Below are positions 41,976-51,608 of a stretch of DNA of 64,000 nucleotides, piece after piece (the stretch's first letter is position 1; the number at the start of each line of letters is the position of its first letter). Under the pieces are notes generated by a model. It worked only from the letters and a program-made list of their open reading frames with translations. It was not told the origin of the DNA and made no database searches. Source of the stretch: Eisenbergiella porci (lineage in GTDB: Bacteria > Bacillota > Clostridia > Lachnospirales > Lachnospiraceae); contig NZ_VUMI01000001.1 in assembly GCF_009696275.1 (NCBI RefSeq), positions 1-64,000 of the forward strand, given 5' to 3'. The translations under genes and the position numbers were made by a program.

Positions 41976-44138
41976 CTACCCGGCATTTTTTGCCCATATT
42001 TCCTTTACAGCATAGTAAGACTGCTTCAGGCGCTCATGATACTCGGGATTTTTTCCCCATCCCACCAGCGGCATTTCTCCCATTCTGATTCTTGTCCCTT
42101 TATCCTCCGATGATCCAAGCCCTGCATATATACTGTCAATCTTCAGATTCTCAATGCCGTAATTTTCATAGTAATCATCGTGTACCTGCTGTTCTGCGGG
42201 ATTGGAAAAATTAAGAAGCTGCCAGGGAAGGCGGATTTCGATTTCATTGCCTTTTACAATAAAATCCGATACGGAATTATAGTCTTCACTGTAAGGGTTC
42301 CCGTTTCCAAAGGTGAGGCGGCCTGTCTCAAACCTTTCAGCCATCTTATCTTCTTCCTGCACTGCATTAATTTTTCCGAGCTGCAGCGCCATATAAATAT
42401 TGACAAATAACGGTGAATCTTTATCCGGGACATTAAAATAGGGATTTTCTTCCCCGTAATCTTCTGCAAAAATTACCCGGAATGCCTCGTATCGCTCCTG
42501 AACCAGTACCTTGCTGTTGTCTTCACCATCAAGAACGATCAGGAAATCTGCCTGACTGTCAAATTTAAGTTCTTCTTTTTTCGCATAATAGCTTCCTGTT
42601 TTCGGGGTAACATCGACAGGAATATAGAGAATTTCCTTCGGATTCGGATGTTCCTGATGTATTCTGAAATATATAAATTTCTCGTCGTATTTCATATACA
42701 GCCGGGAGCTTCCATAATCTGCAATCAGATCCTTCTCGCTCCATTCATCCACATCCCCATCCGTATAACATACGCTTGTCTCCTTGCCCGGATCAAAAGC
42801 CATAAGCCCGAAGAACTGTTCATTTGTCTGGAAATTACTCCAATATGCCGTTTTGGATAAATCAACATTAGCCATGGTATTCCAGGTCCGTTTAAACCAT
42901 TCATCCTGCCAGGAAAAAATAACACAGCCGGCACATCCGGCCCTGCGGATGTCTTTATAGCTTTCCACAATAGCCGTCCCTTGTTCCTGTTCCGACATAT
43001 AGCCCTGGGATCGAGCTGTAAAAAAGTCAAGCTGCGCCCTTCCTCTGGAGGTAGGGACGCCGAATTCCGATATGACCACCGGCATTTTATGATGCCTGCA
43101 GAGTAATTCCAGATAAATGCCATAGGTGTTATAATCACCATCTTCCAAACGATATTCTTCTGCGAATGGGATTTCATTCTTCCAGCTGTCATAGTGGGCC
43201 AGATAATCCGGATAATAGGAATACACATGATAAGAAGCAAATTGTCCTGATTTAAAACGATCCGTAGAAAGAATATGCTCCACATCCACGCTGGCGCACT
43301 TCATAAAAAGCTTTTTGACCTCTTCCGGATAATCCAGAGGATCTGTAGTAGGCCAGTTAGAGAAAGCGATAAGACGCTGTTCTTTATATTTTTCACTTTC
43401 ATACCTGATGATTTTGTTTCCGACTTCAGCAAGCATAGCTTCAAATGGCGTGGCTTCTTCGGACGTATACATATAATCCCCATGATAGCCGTTGTTTTCC
43501 GGCTTCATATGATTCGTATAGGCGACGGTAACATCTTCCCATTCTACGCCCAGAATATAACCCAGCACCCAGTCTGAAATATCCTTATTATAAACGCCGC
43601 TGGCACTGGTCGCCTGATAACCCAGATTGATTTTACGCCTGCCGTGAATAACATCCACAAGCGTTCTGCAATCTTCCAGAAGCGCCTCTCTAATGGAGTC
43701 ATCATAGGCGTCCACATGTGAATTCTGGACATAATCGTTCACCCATACACCATGCAGTATATATAAGGGATTAGGATTATCCTTGTTATATTCGTATACC
43801 GCCTCGTAAAAATCCGGTATCTGTATAGTATAAACACGGATGGTATTCGCCCCCATCTCCTGAATCATACCAAACCAGCGAAGATACGTTTCCTTATCAA
43901 TCGCAAACTCTGTGGAAAAATATCCCGGTATTCCTACTCCCATGTCAACGCCCCGGATTTCAAAGGGTTCCATTCCCTTTCCCGTATCAGCCAGGATTTC
44001 TTTTCCCTGCGTAGTCGCAAAAAAAGATACCTCCTGATCTTTATTTAAATCTATGTATACGCCCCATCGGTAATACGCCATATCCAACAAAAAAAGGAGA
44101 AGGATTGCCGTAATTGCCGCAATTAAAAACTTTTTCAA
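41976..44138 (-). CDS. Membrane-anchored glycoside hydrolase-like protein
   Basis: A 720-residue protein with an N-terminal membrane anchor (about 4-22) and an extracellular TIM barrel (about 55-470) of the GH clan A kind: RGVDMGVGIPGYF, MGANTIRVYTIQIPDFY, a candidate acid/base in LGVEWEDV, and a candidate nucleophile in VISEFGVPTSRG. A C-terminal beta-sandwich (about 480-720), with RLYMKYDEKFIYFRIHQEHP and EIRLPWQLLNFSNP, resembles carbohydrate-binding domains. In an export operon such an enzyme would trim or transfer the glycan after export. The exact GH family is not clear to me. Confidence 0.75.
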   Translation of the reverse strand: MKKFLIAAITAILLLFLLDMAYYRWGVYIDLNKDQEVSFFATTQGKEILADTGKGMEPFEIRGVDMGVGIPGYFSTEFAIDKETYLRWFGMIQEMGANTIRVYTIQIPDFYEAVYEYNKDNPNPLYILHGVWVNDYVQNSHVDAYDDSIREALLEDCRTLVDVIHGRRKINLGYQATSASGVYNKDISDWVLGYILGVEWEDVTVAYTNHMKPENNGYHGDYMYTSEEATPFEAMLAEVGNKIIRYESEKYKEQRLIAFSNWPTTDPLDYPEEVKKLFMKCASVDVEHILSTDRFKSGQFASYHVYSYYPDYLAHYDSWKNEIPFAEEYRLEDGDYNTYGIYLELLCRHHKMPVVISEFGVPTSRGRAQLDFFTARSQGYMSEQEQGTAIVESYKDIRRAGCAGCVIFSWQDEWFKRTWNTMANVDLSKTAYWSNFQTNEQFFGLMAFDPGKETSVCYTDGDVDEWSEKDLIADYGSSRLYMKYDEKFIYFRIHQEHPNPKEILYIPVDVTPKTGSYYAKKEELKFDSQADFLIVLDGEDNSKVLVQERYEAFRVIFAEDYGEENPYFNVPDKDSPLFVNIYMALQLGKINAVQEEDKMAERFETGRLTFGNGNPYSEDYNSVSDFIVKGNEIEIRLPWQLLNFSNPAEQQVHDDYYENYGIENLKIDSIYAGLGSSEDKGTRIRMGEMPLVGWGKNPEYHERLKQSYYAVKEIWAKNAG

Positions 44139-44152
44139 TTGATTGCCCCCAA

Positions 44153-45601
44153 TCAGTGGTTAAACTTCTTATTTATCGATTCATGGCTGTAGGAACGCAA
44201 ATCCTCAATATGCTCATCCATCCACCTCATACGCCTGACCAAACGCGTTTCATATTGTTCCACAGCAGCTTCATAGGAGCCTATTTTCCGCTCATCCTCA
44301 TACAGCAGATCCTTTTCCGGCAGGAAACTGTATCCCCATTTTCCAAAATTGCGTTCTATGGCCGGGCCCAGATAACTCTGTACCCCGGCGATATAGCTTT
44401 CCACCGCTTCCTCACTGAGTATCCCCTTACGTAGCTGATGGTATCTTGTTATCACCTTTTCCATAAAAGCTTCATCCTTACACAGCATGAAATACCAGGG
44501 ACGGTTCTGCATAAAGAAGCCTGCCATCGGAGTCTGATCTTCTATATAATTATCACAACAGTTATTGAAATCCCAGACGCACATTTTAAGCTTTCCGCTG
44601 ACATCCTTATAAAAATAAGTGGAATAAAGACCCGCGTCTGTATTCTGGGTAACTTCATTTATGATAAAGTAATCGACAAAGCTGTCCACATCAATATAAT
44701 TCTGATATCCGTATCTGGCCGTATCATAGTCAAAGGAATATAATGCTTTTTCAAATCTGGAAAAATCACGGCTGATGTATTCAGTCAGTTCCGGCGTTAT
44801 CCGTGATGTTCCCGGATATTTTACCTCCAGCTTTCCGTTGATTCTCAAAACATAGCTTGTGAAATTATCCAGGTACTGCACATCATTGACACTCTCACGG
44901 TCAGCACAGACAATATAACTGGAAATATTGGACTTTCCGTCATATTTCGTCATTTCGATTCTGCCTTCTCCCATACTGATCTGCTCAGCCATTACATAAA
45001 GCCCCTGATACTCGTGATCCAGAAAGACTTCACAGTACCGGACATCCGGCGCCCATTCCATAATCTGCCCTGCCAGATTGTACCACATGTAATTACGCAT
45101 CAGGGTTTTATCCAGATAAGGCCCGTGAAGCACCCATGTGCTGTCCTTTTCCATACCCATGACTTCCAGTTTGCGTTCCATGCCCGCATCATCCGTAAAT
45201 TTGAACAGATACCCCATTTTATCAAACGTCCTGGAGGAATTGCCCCTGACGCGAATATTGATTTTAGATTCCAATACAGGCTGGGAGCTTAGCTTATTCA
45301 GTTCCCCTTCCCTGTCATAAATCCGCATATCCGCCTGTATAAAGCTGTTCTCAATATCTTTTACATGCTGCCCCTGCTCCGGCCGGCCTGGAATAACCAC
45401 CCCGCCAGTTTCGATACTGACCACCGACAGATGTGATGAGAAAGTATCCTCATCAATTGACAGACTGGTATCTTCTATCTGTGTATTGTATGACAGATGC
45501 TGCTGATACCGCTGCTTTTCCGGATCGATATGCCTGGAAAGCAGCAAGGCTGCCAGAAGCAGAAGCACTACCAGTCCTGTGTAAATTTTTCTGCTGTTCA
45601 T
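44153..45601 (-). CDS. cotH: CotH-family protein kinase-like protein
   Basis: CotH proteins are atypical kinases; Bacillus CotH phosphorylates spore coat proteins. The 482-residue protein has a membrane anchor (about 8-24) and a complete CotH domain: INIRVRGNSSRTFDK, YLFKFTDD, GPYLDKTLMRNYMWYNLAGQ, EYQGLYVMAEQIS and the active-site KMCVWDFNNCCDNY. The anchor suggests an extracytoplasmic domain. It sits next to DUF4956 (four-base gap) and near a VTC protein, a trio often found together. Possible substrates are the glycan or a surface protein. Kinase activity here is inferred from motifs. Confidence 0.88.
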   Translation of the reverse strand: MNSRKIYTGLVVLLLLAALLLSRHIDPEKQRYQQHLSYNTQIEDTSLSIDEDTFSSHLSVVSIETGGVVIPGRPEQGQHVKDIENSFIQADMRIYDREGELNKLSSQPVLESKINIRVRGNSSRTFDKMGYLFKFTDDAGMERKLEVMGMEKDSTWVLHGPYLDKTLMRNYMWYNLAGQIMEWAPDVRYCEVFLDHEYQGLYVMAEQISMGEGRIEMTKYDGKSNISSYIVCADRESVNDVQYLDNFTSYVLRINGKLEVKYPGTSRITPELTEYISRDFSRFEKALYSFDYDTARYGYQNYIDVDSFVDYFIINEVTQNTDAGLYSTYFYKDVSGKLKMCVWDFNNCCDNYIEDQTPMAGFFMQNRPWYFMLCKDEAFMEKVITRYHQLRKGILSEEAVESYIAGVQSYLGPAIERNFGKWGYSFLPEKDLLYEDERKIGSYEAAVEQYETRLVRRMRWMDEHIEDLRSYSHESINKKFNH

Positions 45602-45605
45602 TTTC

Positions 45606-46283
45606 TTACCCGCTTATTTCATCATTCTGCGTCACGACGTTCACATACTCAATAGATTCCAGCTCATACAGCATTTCAATGATGCTTTTTTCCTTTTTAT
45701 TGGAAAGCAGATAAGTTTTCCGGGGCATTTCAAATATCAGCTCAATGGAATCCCTGCTGGTATTCTTGACACGCATCATGGCCTTTGCCTGAAAATAATC
45801 AAAAACCACCGCCTCAATTCTGCGTTCCATGTTTCTCGCGCCCCGGATGATGAGAAGTATCCTGTTGTCATTTTTTACTCTTCCCAGAATCAGAAGTACA
45901 ATAAATACAGCGCCGCTGCCAATAACAGCCACTATATAATCCCCTACGCCGCAGCAGATTCCAACGATTATTGTCCAGAAAATATATGCGGTATCTCTGG
46001 AATCCTTAATCGCCGTACGGAATCTGACGATGGAAAGCGCGCCGACCATACCAAGGGAAAGCGCTATGTTATTGCCGATAACTGTCATAACCGTTGCCGT
46101 AAGAATGGTCAGGGTGATAAGTGAGACGTTGAATTTTTTGGAATAGACGCCGCCTGCATGCGTAAAATAATAGGATAAGTAAATAACGCAGGCCAAAATT
46201 GATGCTACAAGGATATGCAGGAAAATTTCTTCCGTAGACAGGGAACCAGATTCCTGAAATATTGTATAAATATAATCTTTCAT
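45606..46283 (-). CDS. DUF4956 membrane protein
   Basis: A 225-residue protein with an N-terminal region, three to four membrane helices (about 20-130) and a C-terminal cytoplasmic alpha/beta domain (RNMERRIEAVVFDYFQ, SIEYVNVVTQNDEIS). The signature VGALSIVRFRTAIKDSRDTAYIFWTI is the conserved core of DUF4956. The function is unknown; the family is nearly always next to VTC-domain and CotH genes. The soluble tail resembles an ACT-like or ligand-binding domain. It follows the VTC gene by 96 bp. Confidence 0.85.
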   Translation of the reverse strand: MKDYIYTIFQESGSLSTEEIFLHILVASILACVIYLSYYFTHAGGVYSKKFNVSLITLTILTATVMTVIGNNIALSLGMVGALSIVRFRTAIKDSRDTAYIFWTIIVGICCGVGDYIVAVIGSGAVFIVLLILGRVKNDNRILLIIRGARNMERRIEAVVFDYFQAKAMMRVKNTSRDSIELIFEMPRKTYLLSNKKEKSIIEMLYELESIEYVNVVTQNDEISG

Positions 46284-46379
46284 GAGTTTTTCCTCTCTTA
46301 TGCACGATTGTTGAATTAAATACGGGTGAATCAGTTTTCACCCAAAAGCTGCTTCCAGCTTCACAATAGCAGCTTCCCA

Positions 46380-47075
46380 TTAAAACAGATAATGAAGCCC
46401 GGCGCTCCTGGATAAACAGTATTTACTTACTGATGTGGGGGTTTTCCCTTCCAGACTCACCATCTGTTTAATATAACTGAGCATAAATCCGTTATACTTT
46501 ACTTCCATTACCACAAGATACGGATCAAGTACCGGATTCTGATTCAATACAGGTGAAAACAGCCGGAAATCGCTTTCTGTCGCCTTAATTGCAAAATCAA
46601 AGGTAATTCTCGTTTTATTTTCACTGGTCACATAAGCCTTTCTCTGATATTCCACTATTGCTTTCGGCCTGTAGCAGAGCATATTCATCAGTCCATAGCA
46701 CTCCATGGCAAAGGAATCTGTATAGTGAAGCAGGCAGGAATATTCTCCCCGTGACAGAGCTTCTGCATCCTCCCGGTCAAGGCGCAGAGAACGCTTTTTC
46801 TGATTTTCTCCCTGCTTCTGTTTCATTTCCAGCATGGCAAAATCAGAATCGGGTGAATATGTTCTCAGCCGGATTTTTCTCCGTATCTCAAGACCGTCTT
46901 CTTTTTCGTAAAAATCTCGCTCCTGCATGGTATCAAAATATAGACTTCTTATCGGATACCCCATCTTTCCATTATGTGAATCAGGATGCAGTACCTGTTC
47001 AAAGGTATGATCCAGCCTGCGGAACTGGTCATAGGAAAGCAGGTATTTCTTTTCCTGCCGAAGAACCTCATTCAT
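46380..47075 (-). CDS. VTC-domain (polyphosphate polymerase-like) protein
   Basis: A 231-residue protein with the triphosphate-tunnel fold of VTC4, which makes polyphosphate from ATP in yeast. Seen here are EKKYLLSYDQFRRLD, YPIRSLYFDTMQ, GLEIRRKIRLRTY, FAMLEMKQKQGENQKKRS, VEYQRKAY, ITFDFAIKA and LVVMEVKYNGFMLSY, giving alternating Arg/Lys and Glu on the tunnel strands. Bacterial members are usually encoded with DUF4956 and CotH. It has no membrane segment. It might make polyphosphate or transfer phosphate for the exported polymer. Its start overlaps the upstream lipoprotein gene by four bases. Confidence 0.88.
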   Translation of the reverse strand: MNEVLRQEKKYLLSYDQFRRLDHTFEQVLHPDSHNGKMGYPIRSLYFDTMQERDFYEKEDGLEIRRKIRLRTYSPDSDFAMLEMKQKQGENQKKRSLRLDREDAEALSRGEYSCLLHYTDSFAMECYGLMNMLCYRPKAIVEYQRKAYVTSENKTRITFDFAIKATESDFRLFSPVLNQNPVLDPYLVVMEVKYNGFMLSYIKQMVSLEGKTPTSVSKYCLSRSAGLHYLF

Positions 47076-47968
47076 GCATTCTCCTCCTTCTCCATAAGGT
47101 GCAGGCAGGGCTTCAGATAGTGCCAGGAAAATCCAAGATATTCGTAAGGATATTCCTGCCTGAGCCTCTCCCAGCTTTCCAAAACCGCGTCAAAGCCATC
47201 GTAATAATATGTATTCTGTTCCGTCAGGCTGTGATATCCGGGTTTCTGCATTTCAGTAATATGGATAATTCCTTTTTTATACTTTTCAGCGAGTTCCATT
47301 TCACCGGCAATCTGTCCCGTTTCATCCCTTTTGTCGTAATTCATAACAGCAATACCGTCACAGCCTTTCTGTACCAAAAGCTCAAGCTGTTCCGTCAGGC
47401 CTGTTCTGTCATAAAAATTGGGGATACAGACGATAACTGCCAGTTGTTCCTTTTGGGCTTCTTCATAAGCATGAATACAGTTTTCAACATACTGCTGCAT
47501 ATATTCTTCCCTGTTATCTTCCCATTCATCCAGCAGATATGGCTCCACATCCCATACAATGCCTGTAAATCCTTTTCCTTCTCCGGCTTTTCGGTTCCAT
47601 TCTGCGGTATTTTTTACAGCTTCCAGCATGTAAACTGCATTTTCCTGCAGGCCCCATTCAGATGCGCCGGCAAGATAATACACCAGCTGCCCTTTTTCCC
47701 CGCGCCGTTTCAAATAATCAAGTACCTCCGCCTCCTGCGCATCCGACGGGATCTGCTGGTATACCACATTGCAGCCAAGCCGTTCCATCACCTTTTCTAC
47801 TTCTTCCTCCATTTCCGGCAGTATATACTCTTCTTCCCAGGAAAAAAGGCTTGTCTCACTTACCAATGCTGTCTTACTCTCCTTTCCAGGCCCGCATCCC
47901 GATAATACGATCGATGCTGCTGAAAGCCAGATTCCCGCTTCGGCAAATATGCAAAAATGTCTTTTCAT
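47072..47968 (-). CDS. Lipoprotein with TIM-barrel glycosidase-like fold
   Basis: A 298-residue exported lipoprotein (lipobox LSGC at about residue 25). The mature part looks like a TIM barrel related to family 18/other glycosidase-like folds: FTGIVWDVEPYLLDEW, LAVIVCIPNFYDRTG, CDGIAVMNYDKRDETGQIAG and YEYLGFSWHYLKPCL. The WDVEPY acid pair is a candidate active site. It is the first gene of the eight-gene polysaccharide operon, so it probably acts on the glycan outside the cell. No exact family could be fixed. Confidence 0.72.
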   Translation of the reverse strand: MKRHFCIFAEAGIWLSAASIVLSGCGPGKESKTALVSETSLFSWEEEYILPEMEEEVEKVMERLGCNVVYQQIPSDAQEAEVLDYLKRRGEKGQLVYYLAGASEWGLQENAVYMLEAVKNTAEWNRKAGEGKGFTGIVWDVEPYLLDEWEDNREEYMQQYVENCIHAYEEAQKEQLAVIVCIPNFYDRTGLTEQLELLVQKGCDGIAVMNYDKRDETGQIAGEMELAEKYKKGIIHITEMQKPGYHSLTEQNTYYYDGFDAVLESWERLRQEYPYEYLGFSWHYLKPCLHLMEKEENA

Positions 47969-47987
47969 AGCTTATGTCTCCGGTTTC

Positions 47988-48033
47988 TGTTTACGTAAAC
48001 AAACCGCATGTTGTTTAAACATACGGCTTTTTT
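47988..48033. promoter_or_regulatory. Leader dyads upstream of the polysaccharide operon
   Basis: A perfect 14-bp palindrome TGTTTACGTAAACA (47988-48001) is followed by a hairpin CCGCATGTT/AACATACGG (48004-48026) with a T run on the plus strand (48028-48033). Read toward the operon, the hairpin is followed by TTTGTTTACG, a weak attenuator-like end. The palindrome lies 20 bp upstream of the first start codon and could be an operator. The rest of the 47969-48305 gap is AT-rich, with no clear promoter or c-di-GMP riboswitch. Confidence 0.5.
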
Positions 48034-48212
48034 ATCCTGAAAGGTATCAACTATACTCTTTGTCCCGACATAATTCAGATACAAATCTTACTTTGCATTA
48101 TTCTTTAATGAAATTATAATACTATTTTATCGTTTTATACGCTGGAAATAATGTTATCACATATACCTTGCTTATGGCAAGTGTTTTATGAAATTTTTCC
48201 GTCTTTTTATTC

Positions 48213-48255
48213 AAAAAAGCAGCCCGGAGTTTTTTATCTTCTCCGGACTGCTTTT
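48213..48255. terminator. Terminator downstream of the GH106-like gene
   Basis: AAAAAAGCAGCCCGGAG and CTCCGGACTGCTTTT form a stem with an 11-base loop; the minus strand ends in six T residues, serving the GH106-like gene (stop at 48306). Confidence 0.85.
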
Positions 48256-48305
48256 GGCAGAATACTCTGTATATATTTACTTACATTGTCCATTTATTTT
48301 TGCTG

Positions 48306-51300
48306 TTATTCTACCCGGAACACCCTGGGCGCCGCCAGGATTCCCATTCTCTTCAGCTGATACTCATAGCTGTAGCCGGCTCCCTCCGTTCTCCATGCAT
48401 TCGGGCCTGCCCAGGCGTTCTTCTCGTCACAGATATGGACGGTTCCGAAAGCATTATAACGGTTGCCGTAGGACGTCAGCGTAATGCTGTGCCTGCCTTT
48501 TTTCAGATATCCCAGGGATAACTGGTACGGGGAGAGGGCAATTCTTCCTGCAGCTTTCCCGTCTACCTCCACCTTCAGAAGCGGCGCGCGGAACTTTTCT
48601 GCGGCAATCACATACTCTCCGTCCTCTTCTGCATCCAGCTGTGCTTCATAAATCATGTTTCCTGCATAGAAGGGGAAGCCCTGTGTGCTGTAATCACCGA
48701 AGGCCACGGTCTCCGGCAGCTTTGTCAGGCAGGCCTCGCTGCCCTCCGCTCTTACGCCGAAGCTGCCCAGCAAATAGCACCATTCCGGGTTGGTGTCCCT
48801 GGAATATGCCAGCTTCAGGATAAGCTCCGAGGTGCCTGCGGGTATGGCGGGCAAAGGGAACCTGCGGATGCATTCGTCCACAAAATAGCCGCAGTCCTTC
48901 TTTTCCACTTTCTCCCCGTTTAAGTATATGGTGGTTGCGCCTGATTCTTCGAGAGCCAGCGAGGCATCCGTCACCTGGATTTCCGACCGGATGGTGAACC
49001 TCATTTCCAGCACATGCTCCGGCTGTGCCTTTTCCGATGTCCAGGGCTGTGCAAAGGCTTCCATCCGAAGAGGATAACCTGCAGCCTTCCTGCATTCATT
49101 GTCCAATCTGAGAATCTCTTCCTTATCCTTCCAGGAGTCTCCTTCCTTCCCGTCAAAACGGTACTCCGCCATGTCCAGAAGAAGCACATTCGGCTCCGAC
49201 AGACGGTAAGGCATACGGGTAGGAAGCCTGCGGCCCTCCGCCTTTGTAAAGCAGGCTGCGTGGCCTTCCTTTACACCGGCTGCAGTGCCGGCCGCCGGCA
49301 CCTGCGTGGAAACCAGCTTCAGCAGCACGCTGGAATGATCATACATGCGGCGGGTAAATGATGTAACCCCGTTTTCTGTTCCTGCAGAAAGCGCCTTAAT
49401 TTCTCCGGTCATGGTATCATATTCCCAAACCTCCCAAAGCCCTTTCAGGCGGAAGGTGATATTTTCTTCCGTGGGGATATCCTTGTTGACCGTTTTTTTG
49501 CCGTTTACAACGAACAGCCAGCGGCCGTCGTTGTCCTGGCGCATCTGGTAAAGCAGATGATCTGCCAGGCTGCCGTTTTCGCTGCGCAGTTCCACTTCCC
49601 TGTAATCTTCCAGCGCTCTTACCAGCTCGCTTCTGGAAAAACCGGCGCTGCGGCTGTTTTCATAAAGCGCTTTTCCTTCTTCATCCGGCACAGCATCCAC
49701 CAGTTCGGGGGCTGCGCCAAGGAAAAGAAGGTCGCCTCCTGCCAGGCGGTATTCCTTCAGGCAGGAAACCGTAGTGGAACGCAGGGTTTCGCAGCCGGGA
49801 ACGATAACCACATCATAGGCCATTTCTCCTACATGAAGCCTGCCGTCCTCCGTTTTTTCATACTGTATGGGAAGAAGGGATTCTGCGATAAAGTCAAAAT
49901 CCAGCTGGGAGAAAAGGAGCCATTCCGTCAGGTTCCGGAATCTGCTTTCCATCTCTTCCCTGATCAGGGCAGTCTGTTCCTTCGGCCCATAGTGCAGCCA
50001 GTAGCTTTCAATCGGATGGACAACGCCGATGCGTACACGGGCCTTCCCGCGGGTAAGGGCCGTATTTACCCTTGCAAAATGATCCTCTATCATGCGGTAT
50101 TCCTTATACCAGGGGGACTGATAGAAGATGGAGGCCGGATAGTCCCTCTTTGCCTCACCGTTCATGCTGTCCCAGGAAAGATGATGGACACGCAGGGTCA
50201 CTCCCAGCGCCGCCTGCCAGTCTCCCGCCAGCTTATGTCCCCTGAAATCAAAATCCCAGTTGGTTACGCCGTACAGCTCGCTGAGCACGCCGGGACAGCC
50301 AAACTGATGGGATGCGGACTGAGCCTGTTTCGCCGTGGTGTATTCCCGCCAGTCACAGAGCATATCGATGCCCGGCATCTGAAAACTGCGGTAAGAACGC
50401 ATGGCTTCTCCCAAAGCGTTGGTCTGGGAGGTCAGCGTAGGCTCCTCCATCATATGTCCGGTGAGCATGATATTGTGATCCCGGCACCAGTTCCCGATGG
50501 TATCCGCAAAGGAGGAGGCAAAACGCTCCGCCACAAAATCATGATAATGATACCGGGCAACGGACACCTTATCCTCCGGAAGCTCCCAGATAAGCTCCGG
50601 CACCGAGGCAAAGAAATCTTCGCCATAAGCCTCCCTGTATGCCGCCGGCAGCCCGTCGGTATAGGGAAGGATGACATCCTCTCCTGACTCGGCAAAGCTC
50701 AGCGTGGTTTTATGGGAAAACTGAGGCTCATCCGTAAAAATGGAGGGCACTGTTTTCCCGAATTCATCACCCACACAGTCCAGATACTGTTCATGCGTTT
50801 CTTCAATAAACCTGCGGATTGCCCTGGGATTCAGCGTATCCACATAGGTTTCGTTATTGTACCAGGGGCTTTCTCCGGCGATTTCTTCATACAGATACCA
50901 GACGTTGCTTCCTGTTTCCCCTTCCTGCAGCCGGCGGTACTCCTTCAGGCAGCCGTCCTCCAGCGTGATATCATAACGGGCAAGAAGCGTTCCGTTCCCC
51001 TGTACGGCAGCCTTGCTGGAGGAATCAAAACGTTCCTCCTCTCTTTTCCTCTCTTCATTGGAAAAAGGAGTAAAAACCAGATATCTGCTGCGGTATTCCA
51101 CATCCTTTGTCACCTTTCCTCCGGCCGCGCCGGAAGGCCAGCGATCCTCGTCATACAGATAGGCGTACATGCCGTCTTTTTTTGCCTTATCCACACAGGC
51201 GCGCACGCAGGCCTTATACTCATCGCCCAGATAGGGCGTGTCCAGACCCGTACGGCAATGCATATGAAAACCGCCGATCCCCATTTCCTTGAAATAATCG

Positions 51301-51431
51301 ATGTGCTTTACCAGCACTTCAGGCGAAAGCGCCTGGTTCCACGCCCAGAACGGCGCCCCTCTGTATTCATTTGTTGGATTTTGGAACAATTCAGCACTCA
51401 GGCTTTTTTCTTCTTTTTTTGGATATAACAT
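48306..51431 (-). CDS. GH106-like glycoside hydrolase (alpha-L-rhamnosidase-type)
   Basis: A 1041-residue enzyme without a signal peptide, so cytoplasmic. The N-terminal segment is typical of the GH106-like superfamily: RGAPFWAWNQALSPEVLVKH, GIGGFHMHCRTGLDTPYLGD and AYLYDEDRWPSGAAGG, followed by a TIM barrel to about residue 480 and C-terminal beta-sandwich domains with WEVWEYDTMTGEI and a final galactose-binding-like domain. GH106 enzymes release L-rhamnose from plant pectin or glycosides; many relatives are uncharacterised. It is divergent from an AraC gene at 51609, which is likely its regulator. Confidence 0.82.
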   Translation of the reverse strand: MLYPKKEEKSLSAELFQNPTNEYRGAPFWAWNQALSPEVLVKHIDYFKEMGIGGFHMHCRTGLDTPYLGDEYKACVRACVDKAKKDGMYAYLYDEDRWPSGAAGGKVTKDVEYRSRYLVFTPFSNEERKREEERFDSSSKAAVQGNGTLLARYDITLEDGCLKEYRRLQEGETGSNVWYLYEEIAGESPWYNNETYVDTLNPRAIRRFIEETHEQYLDCVGDEFGKTVPSIFTDEPQFSHKTTLSFAESGEDVILPYTDGLPAAYREAYGEDFFASVPELIWELPEDKVSVARYHYHDFVAERFASSFADTIGNWCRDHNIMLTGHMMEEPTLTSQTNALGEAMRSYRSFQMPGIDMLCDWREYTTAKQAQSASHQFGCPGVLSELYGVTNWDFDFRGHKLAGDWQAALGVTLRVHHLSWDSMNGEAKRDYPASIFYQSPWYKEYRMIEDHFARVNTALTRGKARVRIGVVHPIESYWLHYGPKEQTALIREEMESRFRNLTEWLLFSQLDFDFIAESLLPIQYEKTEDGRLHVGEMAYDVVIVPGCETLRSTTVSCLKEYRLAGGDLLFLGAAPELVDAVPDEEGKALYENSRSAGFSRSELVRALEDYREVELRSENGSLADHLLYQMRQDNDGRWLFVVNGKKTVNKDIPTEENITFRLKGLWEVWEYDTMTGEIKALSAGTENGVTSFTRRMYDHSSVLLKLVSTQVPAAGTAAGVKEGHAACFTKAEGRRLPTRMPYRLSEPNVLLLDMAEYRFDGKEGDSWKDKEEILRLDNECRKAAGYPLRMEAFAQPWTSEKAQPEHVLEMRFTIRSEIQVTDASLALEESGATTIYLNGEKVEKKDCGYFVDECIRRFPLPAIPAGTSELILKLAYSRDTNPEWCYLLGSFGVRAEGSEACLTKLPETVAFGDYSTQGFPFYAGNMIYEAQLDAEEDGEYVIAAEKFRAPLLKVEVDGKAAGRIALSPYQLSLGYLKKGRHSITLTSYGNRYNAFGTVHICDEKNAWAGPNAWRTEGAGYSYEYQLKRMGILAAPRVFRVE

Positions 51432-51608
51432 AGCCCTTCCCTTCTTTTTTCGAATAATACAACAGAATCCATTGCATTATGTATTTTATTTCTGTAAGAT
51501 AATCATAGAAAATATGGAATAAATGTAAATGGGAAGAAGGCATAAAATTGTAATTTGGAATGATAAAAAACAATTTTAATTTTCCAGGGAAGGGAGACGG
51601 AAGGCTTT

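Noticed and set aside
47969-48305. Possible c-di-GMP riboswitch before the polysaccharide operon
   Set aside because: I could not find the conserved GEMM core in this leader; only a palindrome and a short hairpin are present.
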